From Acidovorax sp. NB1 (GTDB taxonomy: Bacteria > Pseudomonadota > Gammaproteobacteria > Burkholderiales > Burkholderiaceae_C): DNA of 64,000 nucleotides. The notes below the pieces were generated by a model. It ran no database searches and was not told the origin of the DNA. It worked only from the letters and a program-made list of their open reading frames with translations. Position numbers and translations under genes: made by a program. Shown here one piece after another: positions 19,228 through 27,600 of the stretch. Numbering within the stretch: position 1 is the stretch's first letter; each line of letters begins with the position of its first letter. The DNA is taken from positions 248,001 through 312,000 of the forward strand of contig NZ_BJHU01000013.1 in assembly GCF_005405905.1 (NCBI RefSeq), written 5' to 3'.

Positions 19228-19599
19228 TCAGGGCTCCAGAATCAGCGCTGCCACCACGTTGCGGCCTTCCCCGGCCAGGATGTTGTAAGTGCGGCAGGCC
19301 GCTGCCGTGTCCATGGTTTCCAGCCCGAGCCGCCGGGTCATCAGCGGTGCCAGCCAGGGGGGGGGCGGGAAGCGGTTGCGTGTGCCGCTGCCGAAGATCA
19401 CCAGTTCGGTTTCCAGTGTCGCCAGCTGTGCGAAGTGTTCCGGGGTCAGGTCTTCGTAACGCGTGCAGGGCCATGCCTGGCGCAGACCGCTTGAGCCCAG
19501 AAGGACGCTGTGGGTGATCTTCTCTGCGTCCACGCTGATCCAGCCGGGGCCATAGCCGCTGATGGTCTGTGCGTTCGAGCGGTCGGGCTGGAATTTCAT
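19228..19599 (-). CDS. Mth938-like (DUF498) domain protein
   Basis: A 123-aa protein with the family signatures LVIFGSGTRNRFPPPPWLAP and ETMDTAAACRTYNILAGEGR. The family includes a human respiratory complex I assembly factor (NDUFAF3), but bacterial members are uncharacterised. It lies divergent from alaA, which is a common arrangement in betaproteobacteria. The 168-base gap between the two genes must hold both promoters. Confidence 0.85.
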   Translation of the reverse strand: MKFQPDRSNAQTISGYGPGWISVDAEKITHSVLLGSSGLRQAWPCTRYEDLTPEHFAQLATLETELVIFGSGTRNRFPPPPWLAPLMTRRLGLETMDTAAACRTYNILAGEGRNVVAALILEP

Positions 19600-19767
19600 G
19601 GATGTGCGTGTGGTGCGGTCTGCAGGGCGCTGCCGCAGGCGCGCGCCAGGGGGGAGGGGGCCGGTTCTGTGGTCAAATTATAGGTTTCGCCGAGTGCCCA
19701 GCGGCCCTGGCTGCCTTGTCGCCGCTGTCTCGCCGTCTTTTCCACCGCCTCGCTTTTTCGTCAGCGC

Positions 19768-21012
19768 ATGAAAACCGTCCAAAAATCCGCCAAGCTCGCC
19801 AACGTCTGCTACGACATCCGGGGGCCGATCATGGACGCGGCCAAGAAGATGGAGGAAGACGGGCACAAGATCATCAAGCTCAACATCGGCAACCTGGCCG
19901 TGTTCGGCTTCGATGCGCCCGAAGAGATCCAGCTCGACATGATCCGCAACCTGCCCAACTCTGCGGGCTATTCGGACAGCAAGGGCATTTTTGCCGCGCG
20001 CAAGGCCGTGATGCACGAAACCCAGAAGCAGGGCATCAAGGGCGTGGCGCTGGACGACATCTACCTGGGCAACGGTGCCAGCGAACTCATCGTGATGGCC
20101 ACGAATGCGCTGCTGGACACGGGCGACGAGCTGCTGCTGCCCTCGCCCGACTACCCGCTGTGGACGGCGGCGGCCAGCCTCTCGGGCGGCACGCCCGTGC
20201 ACTACCTGTGCGATGAAGCCAACGGCTGGATGCCCAACCTGGCCGACATCCGCGCCAAGATCACGCCCCGCACCAAGGGCATCGTGGTCATCAACCCCAA
20301 CAACCCCACGGGCGCGCTGTACTCCGACGATCTGCTCAAGGGCATCGTCGCCATCGCCCGCGAGCATGGCCTGGTGATCTTTGCCGACGAGGTGTACGAC
20401 AAGGTGCTGTACGACGGCGCCAAGCACACGGCCATCGGCTCGCTGAGCGAAGACGTGCTCACGCTCACCTTCAACTCGCTGTCCAAGAGCTACCGCTCCT
20501 GCGGGTACCGTGCGGGCTGGCTGGTGGTGTCGGGCGACAAGAAGCCCGCCAAAGACTACATCGAGGGCCTGAACATGCTCTCGAACATGCGCCTGTGCGC
20601 CAACGTGCCCGGCCAGTGGGCCGTGCAGACCGCGCTGGGCGGCTACCAGAGCATCAATGAGCTGGTGGGCGAGGGCGGCCGCCTGCGCAAGCAGCGCGAC
20701 CTGGCCTATGAGCTGATCACCGCCATCCCCGGCGTGAGCTGCGTGAAGCCGCAGGCGGCGCTGTACATGTTCCCGCGCCTGGACCCGGCCGTGTACCCCA
20801 TCGAGGACGACCAGCAGTTCTTCCTGGAGCTGCTGCAGGAGACCAAGGTCATGCTGGTGCAGGGCACGGGCTTCAACTGGGCCGCGCCCGACCACTTTCG
20901 CATCGTGTTCCTGCCGCACGAAGACGACCTGCGCGACGCCATCGGCCGCGTGGCACGTTTCCTGGAGCAGTACCGCAAGCGCTGCGGCACCGATCTGCGG
21001 CGCGTCGGCTAA
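19768..21012 (+). CDS. alaA: PLP-dependent alanine aminotransferase (AlaA type)
   Basis: Makes alanine from pyruvate and glutamate. The 414-aa fold-type I aminotransferase resembles E. coli AlaA closely: SAKLANVCYDIRGPIMDAAK, IIKLNIGNLAVFGFDAPEEI, NPNNPTGALYSDDLL, and the PLP-lysine motif SLSKSYRSCGYRAGW. The start at 19768 (MKTVQKSAKL) has no clear Shine-Dalgarno site. It precedes hom by 71 bases containing one repeat copy. AlaC is an alternative name used for related proteins, but the N-terminal match favours AlaA. Confidence 0.88.
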   Translation: MKTVQKSAKLANVCYDIRGPIMDAAKKMEEDGHKIIKLNIGNLAVFGFDAPEEIQLDMIRNLPNSAGYSDSKGIFAARKAVMHETQKQGIKGVALDDIYLGNGASELIVMATNALLDTGDELLLPSPDYPLWTAAASLSGGTPVHYLCDEANGWMPNLADIRAKITPRTKGIVVINPNNPTGALYSDDLLKGIVAIAREHGLVIFADEVYDKVLYDGAKHTAIGSLSEDVLTLTFNSLSKSYRSCGYRAGWLVVSGDKKPAKDYIEGLNMLSNMRLCANVPGQWAVQTALGGYQSINELVGEGGRLRKQRDLAYELITAIPGVSCVKPQAALYMFPRLDPAVYPIEDDQQFFLELLQETKVMLVQGTGFNWAAPDHFRIVFLPHEDDLRDAIGRVARFLEQYRKRCGTDLRRVG

Positions 21013-21019
21013 TACTCAC

Positions 21020-21067
21020 TTTTTGATAGCTGCTGGCGCTTGATGGACAGGCGCAAACCCCATTTTT
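21020..21067 (+). repeat. Dispersed intergenic repeat, copy 2 (alaA-hom gap)
   Basis: Reads tttttgatagctgctggcgc, then ttgatggacaggcgcaaacc and ccattttt. It matches copy 1 at about 37 of 48 positions by eye and fills nearly the whole 71-base gap. Confidence 0.75.
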
Positions 21068-21083
21068 GACTGGTATATCTTCC

Positions 21084-22418
21084 ATGAAACCCATCCAAGT
21101 AGGCCTTCTGGGCATCGGCACCGTCGGCAGCGGCGTGTTCAACGTGCTTGCACGCAACCAGGACGAAATCAGCCGCCGTGCGGGCCGTGGCATCGAGATC
21201 ACCATGGTGGCCGATCTGGACGTGGAGCGCGCCAGGGCCGTGGTGGGCGATGGCATCCAGGTCGTCAACGACGCCCGCGCCATCATTGCCAACCCTGACA
21301 TCGACATCGTCATCGAGCTGATCGGTGGCTACGGCATTGCGCGTGCGCTGGTGCTGGAAGCCATTGCGGCGGGCAAGCATGTGGTCACCGCCAACAAAGC
21401 GCTGCTGGCCGTGCACGGCACCGAGATCTTCGCGGCCGCATCGGCCAAGGGCGTGATGGTGGCCTTCGAGGCCGCCGTGGCCGGTGGCATCCCCATCATC
21501 AAGGCGCTGCGTGAAGGCCTCACGGCCAACCGCATCCAGTGGCTTGCCGGCATCATCAACGGCACCACCAACTTCATCCTGTCCGAGATGCGCAGCAAGG
21601 GCCTGGACTTCGACGTGGTGCTCAAGGAAGCGCAACGCCTGGGCTATGCCGAGGCCGACCCGACCTTCGACATCGAAGGTGTGGACGCGGCCCACAAGGT
21701 CACGCTGATGAGTGCGATTGCGTTCGGCATTCCGGTGCAGTTCGACAAGGCCTATGTCGAAGGCATCACCAAGCTGGGCGCAGCCGACATCAAGTACGCC
21801 GAGCAGCTGGGCTACCGCATCAAGCTGCTGGGCATCACCAAGCGCGCTGAAAAGGGCATCGAGCTGCGCGTGCACCCGAGCCTCGTGCCCTCCAAGCGCC
21901 TGATCGCCAACGTCGAAGGTGCGATGAATGCCGTGGTGGTGCAGGGCGACGCCGTGGGCACCACGCTGTACTACGGCAAGGGTGCGGGCTCCGAGCCCAC
22001 TGCCAGCGCCGTGATCGCCGACCTGGTGGACATTGCCCGCCTGCACACCGCAGACCCCGAGCACCGCGTGCCGCACCTGGCCTTCCAGGCCAACACGCTG
22101 CAAGGTGCCATGGACCAGCTGCCCGTGCTGCCGATGAGCGAAGTGGTCACCAGCTACTACCTGCGTCTGCGTGTGGCCGACCAGGCCGGCGTGCTCGCCA
22201 AGGTCACGGGCCTGCTGGCCGAGGCCGGTGTGAGCATCGACGCCGTGCTGCAGCGCGAGGCCGATGAAGTGGGCGGTGAAGGCTCCACACAGACCGACCT
22301 GATCATCCTGACCCACGACACCCGCGAAGGCACCATGGACGCCGTGATCGCCCAGATGCAGGCCCTGCCCACGGTGCTGGCCCCCATCACGCGCATCCGC
22401 AAGGAAGAGCTGAACTGA
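21084..22418 (+). CDS. hom: Homoserine dehydrogenase
   Basis: Reduces aspartate semialdehyde to homoserine, the first step toward threonine and methionine. A 444-aa protein with the NAD(P) site VGLLGIGTVGSGVF, the catalytic-domain signature around GIINGTTNFILSEM and AEADPTFDIEGVDAAHK, and a C-terminal ACT domain (YYLRLRVADQAGVLAKVTGL, from about residue 357) for threonine feedback. The start at 21084 was chosen because MKPIQVGLLG begins the Rossmann fold; an in-frame ATG at 21066 lies within the end of the repeat. Confidence 0.96.
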   Translation: MKPIQVGLLGIGTVGSGVFNVLARNQDEISRRAGRGIEITMVADLDVERARAVVGDGIQVVNDARAIIANPDIDIVIELIGGYGIARALVLEAIAAGKHVVTANKALLAVHGTEIFAAASAKGVMVAFEAAVAGGIPIIKALREGLTANRIQWLAGIINGTTNFILSEMRSKGLDFDVVLKEAQRLGYAEADPTFDIEGVDAAHKVTLMSAIAFGIPVQFDKAYVEGITKLGAADIKYAEQLGYRIKLLGITKRAEKGIELRVHPSLVPSKRLIANVEGAMNAVVVQGDAVGTTLYYGKGAGSEPTASAVIADLVDIARLHTADPEHRVPHLAFQANTLQGAMDQLPVLPMSEVVTSYYLRLRVADQAGVLAKVTGLLAEAGVSIDAVLQREADEVGGEGSTQTDLIILTHDTREGTMDAVIAQMQALPTVLAPITRIRKEELN

Positions 22419-22451
22419 GCCAGCCCCCACGAGCCATGATGCCGCCCCGCC

Positions 22452-22766
22452 ATGCCCACCCTGGTTGCCGCCCTCACGCTGTCGGCGCTGCTCAAAATGG
22501 CGCATGTCGATCTGCCGCGCTGGCATCTGGCGTTCTGGTTCGGCCTGCTGGTCATGCTGACCTTGTTCGGGTTCATGCCGCGCGCGCAGGCCATCCTCAA
22601 CGGGGTGGGCAGTTTTCTGGCAGCCTGGCTGTACTTCGTGCTGCTGGAGCGCACGGACAACTACGAGGACAAGCCACTGCACTGGCTGGTCCTGATCGGC
22701 GGCTTCCTGCTGCTGATCGCCTCACGTTTTTACCTTGATATCCGCGTGTACGGCATCAGTCTTTGA
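22452..22766 (+). CDS. Small membrane protein of unknown function between hom and thrC
   Basis: A 104-aa hydrophobic protein with about three transmembrane segments: LVAALTLSALLKMAHV, HLAFWFGLLVMLTLFGFM and LVLIGGFLLLIASRFYL. I do not recognise a named family. It is 33 bases after hom and 22 before thrC on the same strand, so it is almost certainly co-transcribed with threonine biosynthesis. A transport or regulatory role is possible but not shown by the sequence. Confidence 0.8.
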   Translation: MPTLVAALTLSALLKMAHVDLPRWHLAFWFGLLVMLTLFGFMPRAQAILNGVGSFLAAWLYFVLLERTDNYEDKPLHWLVLIGGFLLLIASRFYLDIRVYGISL

Positions 22767-22788
22767 GCGACACCGACGGGACCCCCTC

Positions 22789-24234
22789 ATGAAATACCTC
22801 AGCACACGCGGCCACGCAGACCGCAAACAGTTCTGCGACATCCTGCTCGAAGGCCTGGCGCCCGATGGCGGCTTGTACCTGCCCGAGACGTACCCCAAGA
22901 TCACCGCCGCCGCCTTGACCAAGCTGCGCAAGGCGTACCACGAGCAGGGCTACGCCGAGCTGGCGTTCCAGATCCTGTCGCTGTACATCGACGACATCCC
23001 TGCTGCAGACCTCAAGGCCATCTGCGCCAAGACCTACACCGCTGAAGTCTTCGGCACGGGCGAGATCGTTCCCCTGCGCCACCTCGAAGACGGCCTGTGG
23101 CTTGAAGCCCTGTCCAACGGCCCCACGCTGGCCTTCAAGGACATGGCCATGCAACTGCTGGGCAACCTGTTCGAGTACGAACTGGGCCGCCGTGGCGAGC
23201 AGCTCAACATCCTGGGCGCCACCAGCGGCGACACCGGCAGCGCGGCCGAATACGCCATGCGCGGCAAAGAGGGCGTGCGCGTGTTCATGACCAGCCCGCA
23301 CGGCCGCATGAGCGCCTTCCAGCAGGCGCAGATGTTCAGCCTGCAGGACGAGAACATCCACAACATCGCCATCGAAGGCGTGTTCGACGACTGCCAGGAC
23401 ATCGTCAAGGCCGTGTCCAACGACCACGCCTTCAAGGCCAAGTACAAGATCGGCACGGTCAACTCCATTAACTGGGCGCGCCTGCTGGCGCAGGTGGTGT
23501 ACTACTTCGCGGGCTACATCCAGGCCACTGAGAGCAACAGCCAGAAGGTCAGCTTCACGGTGCCTTCGGGCAACTTTGGCAACGTGTGCGCAGGCCATGT
23601 GGCACGCATGATGGGCCTGCCCATTGCCAAGCTGGTGGTGGCCACCAACGAGAACGACGTACTCGACGAGTTCTTCCGCACCGGCGTGTACCGCGTGCGG
23701 GGCAGTGCCGACACGCACGAAACATCGAGCCCCTCGATGGACATCAGCAAGGCCAGCAACTTCGAGCGCTTCATTTTTGACCTGCTGGGCCGCAACGGCC
23801 AGCGCACCAAGGCCTTGTTCAGCGCCGCGCTGCAAACCTATGGCCGCTTTGACCTGAGCGCCGACCCGCTGTTTGCCGATGCCGCCAAGAAATACGGCTT
23901 TGAAAGCGGCAAGAGCACCCACGCCGACCGCCTGGCCACCATCAAGGACACCTTCGAGCGCTACGGCGTCACCATCGACACCCACACCGCCGACGGCGTG
24001 AAGGTGGCGCGCGAACACCACAGCGATGCCAAGGTGCCCATGATCGTGCTGGAGACTGCACTGCCCATCAAGTTTGCCGAGACCATCGTCGAGGCCCTGG
24101 GCCATGCGCCCGAGCGCCCCGCCAAGTTTGCAGGCATCGAAGACCTGCCCAAGCGCGTGCACGTGATGCCCGCCGATGTGGAGCAGGTCAAGGCCTACAT
24201 CGAGCGCCACTGCGCTCCCGCTGCGCAGGGTTGA
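22789..24234 (+). CDS. thrC: Threonine synthase
   Basis: PLP enzyme converting O-phosphohomoserine to threonine, 481 aa. Visible features are MKYLSTRGHADRKQFCDILL, the PLP-lysine in NGPTLAFKDMAMQLLGNL, ATSGDTGSAAEYAMRG and the phosphate-binding SFTVPSGNFGNVCAGHVA. The start at 22789 follows a GGGACC stretch; the frame is open to 22735 but the extension overlaps the previous gene. It ends the alaA-hom-thrC group. Confidence 0.97.
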   Translation: MKYLSTRGHADRKQFCDILLEGLAPDGGLYLPETYPKITAAALTKLRKAYHEQGYAELAFQILSLYIDDIPAADLKAICAKTYTAEVFGTGEIVPLRHLEDGLWLEALSNGPTLAFKDMAMQLLGNLFEYELGRRGEQLNILGATSGDTGSAAEYAMRGKEGVRVFMTSPHGRMSAFQQAQMFSLQDENIHNIAIEGVFDDCQDIVKAVSNDHAFKAKYKIGTVNSINWARLLAQVVYYFAGYIQATESNSQKVSFTVPSGNFGNVCAGHVARMMGLPIAKLVVATNENDVLDEFFRTGVYRVRGSADTHETSSPSMDISKASNFERFIFDLLGRNGQRTKALFSAALQTYGRFDLSADPLFADAAKKYGFESGKSTHADRLATIKDTFERYGVTIDTHTADGVKVAREHHSDAKVPMIVLETALPIKFAETIVEALGHAPERPAKFAGIEDLPKRVHVMPADVEQVKAYIERHCAPAAQG

Positions 24235-24268
24235 GGCTGCTTCCCCTTCCTGGAGGGGAATGTTTGAG

Positions 24269-24323
24269 AAAAAACGCCCCTGGCGCGCGTCTGGTAAGCG
24301 CTAGTAGCTATAAATACGATAGC
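24269..24323 (-). repeat. Dispersed intergenic repeat, copy 3 (thrC-mobB gap)
   Basis: On the minus strand it reads tatagctactagcgcttacc, then agacgcgcgccaggggcg and a T-run. It has the same order of elements as copies 1 and 2 but inverted with respect to them. Confidence 0.65.
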
Positions 24324-24340
24324 TAACCAAGGAGCACTGG

Positions 24341-24910
24341 ATGAAGGTTGTCGGTTTTGCCGGGTTCTCCGGCAGTGGCAAGACCACGCTGGTCGAGCAG
24401 CTGATCCCCGAGCTGCGGCTGCGCGGGCTGCGCGTGTCGGTGGTCAAGCATGCCCACCACAGTTTCGACATCGACCACCCGGGCAAGGACACCTACCGCC
24501 ACCGCGAGGCTGGCGCCTTTGAAGTGGTGGCTGCGTCGGACAAGCGGCTGATGCTGGTGCGCGAGTTCGAGCAGCCCGCCACGCTCAGCGTGCACCACCT
24601 GCTGGCCGAGCTGTACCAGGGCGTGGACTGGGTGCTGGTGGAAGGCTTCAAGGACAGCGACCTGCTCAAGGTCGAAGTCTGGCGCGCCCCCGAGCCCGGC
24701 CAGTTGGCCAAGCCCGTGCGCTACCCCGAGGACGACTTTGTGGTGGCCGTTGCCACCGATGCCGCCGCAAGCCTGCCCCAGCCCACCCAGCTGCCGCTGC
24801 TGGACCTGAACCAGCCCGCACAGGTGGTGGACTGGCTGATCGAGTACGGCCACCGCTTTGAATACAACTGGGAACTGCACGGAGGGCTGGTGCCATGCGC
24901 CCCCCAATGA
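24341..24910 (+). CDS. mobB: Molybdopterin-guanine dinucleotide biosynthesis protein MobB
   Basis: GTP-binding accessory factor in molybdenum cofactor maturation. The 189-aa protein has the P-loop VVGFAGFSGSGKTTLVEQLI at the N-terminus, VVKHAHHSFDIDHPGKDTYRHREAGA and VDWVLVEGFKDSDLLKVEV, all MobB hallmarks. CAAGGAG precedes the start. Its end overlaps moeA by 16 bases. Confidence 0.95.
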   Translation: MKVVGFAGFSGSGKTTLVEQLIPELRLRGLRVSVVKHAHHSFDIDHPGKDTYRHREAGAFEVVAASDKRLMLVREFEQPATLSVHHLLAELYQGVDWVLVEGFKDSDLLKVEVWRAPEPGQLAKPVRYPEDDFVVAVATDAAASLPQPTQLPLLDLNQPAQVVDWLIEYGHRFEYNWELHGGLVPCAPQ

Positions 24911-26148
24911 AGCCCCTCAAGGCGCTGGACGACGCGCTGGCCGATCTGCTGGCCCAGGCCACGCCGCTGCCGGGCACGGACACCGTCACCACCTTCGACG
25001 CCGACGGCCGTGTGCTGGCGCAAGACTGTGTCTCGGCCCTGCAGGTGCCCCCTCAGGACAACAGCGCGATGGACGGCTACGCCGTGCGCTGCGCCGATGT
25101 GGCGGCGGCAGGGGTGGTGTTGGCCGTGTCGCAGCGCATTCCTGCGGGCAGTGCGGGCGACCCGCTGCAGCCTGGCACGGCCGCACGCATCTTCACCGGC
25201 GCGCCCGTGCCTGCAGGCGCCGATGCGATCCTGATGCAGGAGGACTGCGAGGCCCTTGCTGCCGCCGATGGCCTGGGTTCGGTGCGTGTCAACGCCGTCC
25301 CCCAGGCCGGCCAGTGGATCCGCAGCGCGGGCGAGGACATCACCCGGGGTGCTGTGGTGCTGGCGGCGGGCACGCGCCTGACCCCGGCCGAGCTGGGCCT
25401 GGCGGCCAGCATTGGCCTGCACGAACTGCAGGTGGCCCGCCGCCCGCGCGTGGCGCTGTTCTCCACCGGCGATGAACTGGTCATGCCCGGCGAGGTGCCG
25501 CCCGAGCAGATGCGCCCCGGCGCCATCTACAACAGCAACCGTTTCTTTTTGCGTGCCATGCTGCTGCGCCTGGGCTGCGAGGTCACCGACTTCGGCATCG
25601 TGCCCGACCGACGGGATGCCACCATCGCGGCCTTGCGCGATGCGAGCGCCGCCCACGACCTGATCCTGACCAGCGGCGGCGTGAGCGTGGGTGAGGAAGA
25701 CCACATCAAGCCCGCCGTGGAAACGCTGGGCACGCTGGACCTGTGGCAGATCGCCATGAAACCCGGCAAGCCCTTCGCATATGGCCAGATCCCGCGCGAG
25801 GGGGGCGCCGCCCATTTCATGGGCCTGCCCGGCAACCCGGTGTCTAGCTTTCTGACCTTTGCGCTGCTCGTGCGGCCGTTTGTGCTGCGGCTGCAGGGTG
25901 TGTTGGATGTGGCTCCCCAATCCATCGCTGCCCGCGCTGATTTTGTGTGGCCCAAGGCCGACAAGCGCCGCGAATTTCTGCGCGTGCGCCACAACGCCGC
26001 AGGCGGGCTGGACCTGTTCGGCAACCAGAGCTCGGGCGTGCTCACCTCGGCCGCCTGGGGCGACGGGGTGGTGGACAACCCGGCGGGCCAGACGATTGCG
26101 GCGGGCGATACCGTGCGGTACATCGCCTTCTCGGAAATCCTGTCATGA
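24895..26148 (+). CDS. moeA: Molybdopterin molybdenumtransferase MoeA
   Basis: Inserts molybdenum into adenylylated molybdopterin. A 417-aa protein with QDNSAMDGYAVRCADV, RIFTGAPVPAGADAILMQED, VALFSTGDELVMPGE, ILTSGGVSVGEEDHIK and FMGLPGNPVSSFLTF, the ordered MoeA motifs. The start at 24895 has GGAGGG eight bases upstream; an alternative ATG lies at 24907. It overlaps mobB upstream, and moaD by four bases (ATGA) downstream. Confidence 0.96.
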   Translation: MRPPMKPLKALDDALADLLAQATPLPGTDTVTTFDADGRVLAQDCVSALQVPPQDNSAMDGYAVRCADVAAAGVVLAVSQRIPAGSAGDPLQPGTAARIFTGAPVPAGADAILMQEDCEALAAADGLGSVRVNAVPQAGQWIRSAGEDITRGAVVLAAGTRLTPAELGLAASIGLHELQVARRPRVALFSTGDELVMPGEVPPEQMRPGAIYNSNRFFLRAMLLRLGCEVTDFGIVPDRRDATIAALRDASAAHDLILTSGGVSVGEEDHIKPAVETLGTLDLWQIAMKPGKPFAYGQIPREGGAAHFMGLPGNPVSSFLTFALLVRPFVLRLQGVLDVAPQSIAARADFVWPKADKRREFLRVRHNAAGGLDLFGNQSSGVLTSAAWGDGVVDNPAGQTIAAGDTVRYIAFSEILS

Positions 26149-26396
26149 AGATATCTGTCCGCTATTTCGCATCCATCCGCGAGGCCATTGGCACCGGGCA
26201 GGAGGGGGTGGAGACGGCCGCCGCCACGCTGGGCGCACTGCGCGACGAACTCATTGCGCGCGGCGGTGCCCATGCCGCCAGCCTGGCGCGGGGCCGGGCT
26301 GTGCGCATGGCACTCAACCAGACCCTGAGCGATGAATCCGCCCCCCTGGCCGACGGGGCCGAGGTGGCGTTTTTCCCGCCCGTTACCGGGGGCTGA
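26145..26396 (+). CDS. moaD: Molybdopterin synthase sulfur carrier subunit MoaD
   Basis: An 83-aa ubiquitin-like sulfur carrier. It starts MKISVRYFASIREAIGTG and ends FFPPVTGG; the terminal Gly-Gly carries the thiocarboxylate. It is translationally coupled to moeA through ATGA and its last 14 bases overlap the end of the convergent dapA-type gene. Confidence 0.94.
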   Translation: MKISVRYFASIREAIGTGQEGVETAAATLGALRDELIARGGAHAASLARGRAVRMALNQTLSDESAPLADGAEVAFFPPVTGG

Positions 26397-27303
26397 GCCC
26401 AGCAGAGGCCAGGGCCTGCAGGCGCAGATTCAGCGCTTCCGATGCGCCCATCATCGGCGCCCGCAGTTCATTGCACATCTCGCCTGCATGGGCCAGCACG
26501 GCCTTCAGCGGCGCCGGGTTGGGCTCGGCAAAGCAGACCTCGATCCAGGGCAGCAAGGCCTGCCACACGCGGCGGGCTTCGCCCAGGTGGCCTGCGCGCA
26601 GCAACTCCATCAGCTCCACAAAGCGGGGTGTCTGCCAGTGCGCGCTGGCCGAGATCGCGCCCGCGCCGCCCAGGGCCAGGGTGTGGAAGATCTGCGCGTC
26701 TTCGCCCGTCAGCACCTGCAGGCGGCCATCGGCGATCAGGGCCTGTGTCTTGGCGGGGTTGCCGCCGCAGTCCTTGATGGCCTCTATGCGCGGATGTGCG
26801 GCCAGCGCCAGCAGCGTTTCGGTGCTGAGCGTGGCCCCTGTGCGGTAGGGAATGTCGTAGATGAGCACGGGTGCCTTGCTGGCATCGGCCAGGGTGCGGA
26901 ACCAGTGCAGCAGGCCCTCCTGAGAGGGGCGGATGTAGTGCGGGGCCGACACCAGCAGGCCCGCCGCCGGATAGCGTGCCAGGGCCTGCACCTGCTCCAG
27001 CACCTGGCCCAGGTGGTAGCCCGACACACCCATCACCACGGGCAGGCCCTGGGCGGCCTGGAGCACCGTTTCCAGCACCTGCAGCTGCTCGGCCTTGTCC
27101 AGCGCGGCGGCTTCGCCCGTGGAGCCGCAGGCAACAAAGCCTGCCACCCCCTGGGCACGCAGCCGGGCGGTGAGGGCAGCGAGCGCCGGGTGGTCCACAG
27201 CCCCGTCCTTGAACGGCGTGACCAAGGCGATCCAGAGCCCGCTGAACAGCGGCAGCGGGGAGGGCGTGGTGGCAGTGGTTGGATTGGTAGCGGTGGCAGA
27301 CAT
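26383..27303 (-). CDS. Dihydrodipicolinate synthase (DapA) family protein
   Basis: A 306-aa TIM-barrel lyase. It has LVTPFKDGAVD, ACGSTGEAAALDKAEQ (DapA: G-T/S-TGE), YDIPYRTGATLS with the tyrosine and the pyruvate-contact arginine, and the Schiff-base lysine in IEAIKDCGGN. These fit 4-hydroxy-tetrahydrodipicolinate synthase, the first lysine-specific step, although other DapA-family aldolases look similar. The start at 27303 was chosen because AAGGA lies eight bases upstream; another ATG is at 27312. It interrupts the molybdenum cofactor genes. A lysine-rich leader ORF and structured RNA region lie upstream, which supports a lysine-biosynthetic role. Confidence 0.82.
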   Translation of the reverse strand: MSATATNPTTATTPSPLPLFSGLWIALVTPFKDGAVDHPALAALTARLRAQGVAGFVACGSTGEAAALDKAEQLQVLETVLQAAQGLPVVMGVSGYHLGQVLEQVQALARYPAAGLLVSAPHYIRPSQEGLLHWFRTLADASKAPVLIYDIPYRTGATLSTETLLALAAHPRIEAIKDCGGNPAKTQALIADGRLQVLTGEDAQIFHTLALGGAGAISASAHWQTPRFVELMELLRAGHLGEARRVWQALLPWIEVCFAEPNPAPLKAVLAHAGEMCNELRAPMMGASEALNLRLQALASAGLSPR

Positions 27304-27411
27304 GCAAAACATCCTTTCAGGGTTCGACCAGGGGAAGAACCGTCCGGAAGGAATGCGCGCGGAATGCCGGGGAGGGAAAAGAGAAAAAAAAGAAGGTGAT
27401 TTCTCTACCAG

Positions 27412-27467
27412 GTGGTTCCGTCGCTCATCCGGACGGAACCACAGCTCCGGTCAGATGAGCTCTGGTT
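27412..27467 (-). promoter_or_regulatory. Mutually exclusive hairpins (candidate attenuator) in the dapA-type leader
   Basis: On the minus strand, hairpin A pairs AACCAGAGCTC (27467-27457) with GAGCTGTGGTT (27447-27437) with one mismatch. Hairpin B pairs GTGGTTCCGTC (27442-27432) with GACGGAACCAC (27422-27412), a perfect 11-bp stem. The 3' arm of A and 5' arm of B share 27437-27442, so both cannot form fully. In addition GCTCATCTG (27460-27452) in A is complementary to CGGATGAGC (27431-27423), the loop of B. A T-rich run (27393 to 27375) follows about 18 bases after B, too far for a classical terminator stem. Confidence 0.55.
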
Positions 27468-27540
27468 TTTTGGCTTTGACCACGCACTGCAATGCCACCG
27501 CAGATGCGGCAGTCATGGCGAAGGGTGTGTGCGTGGGCAT
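27451..27540 (-). CDS. Candidate lysine-containing leader peptide upstream of the dapA-type gene
   Basis: A 29-codon ORF runs from ATG 27540-27538 to TGA 27453-27451 on the minus strand, 148 bases before the dapA-type start. It begins MPTHTPFAMTAASAVA and ends VVKAKKPELI, with lysine codons AAA at 22, 24 and 25. The stop codon lies inside hairpin A of the leader RNA, so ribosome position would decide which hairpin forms. TATACT ends seven bases before the ATG, and no Shine-Dalgarno site is present, as in the asd leader. An internal ATG at codon 9 would give a 21-aa version. This is inference from sequence; no expression evidence. Confidence 0.6.
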   Translation of the reverse strand: MPTHTPFAMTAASAVALQCVVKAKKPELI

Positions 27541-27553
27541 GGGGCGCAGTATA
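27541..27553 (-). promoter_or_regulatory. -10-like element TATACT abutting the dapA-type leader ORF
   Basis: TATACT (27553-27548) is separated by GCGCCCC from the ATG at 27540. The spacing of seven bases is identical to the asd leader. No strong -35 box is seen. Confidence 0.5.
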
Positions 27554-27600
27554 GCGAGGCCGTTGTGAAAAGCTTGTCTGAAAGCCGCCACGGCGCGGCT

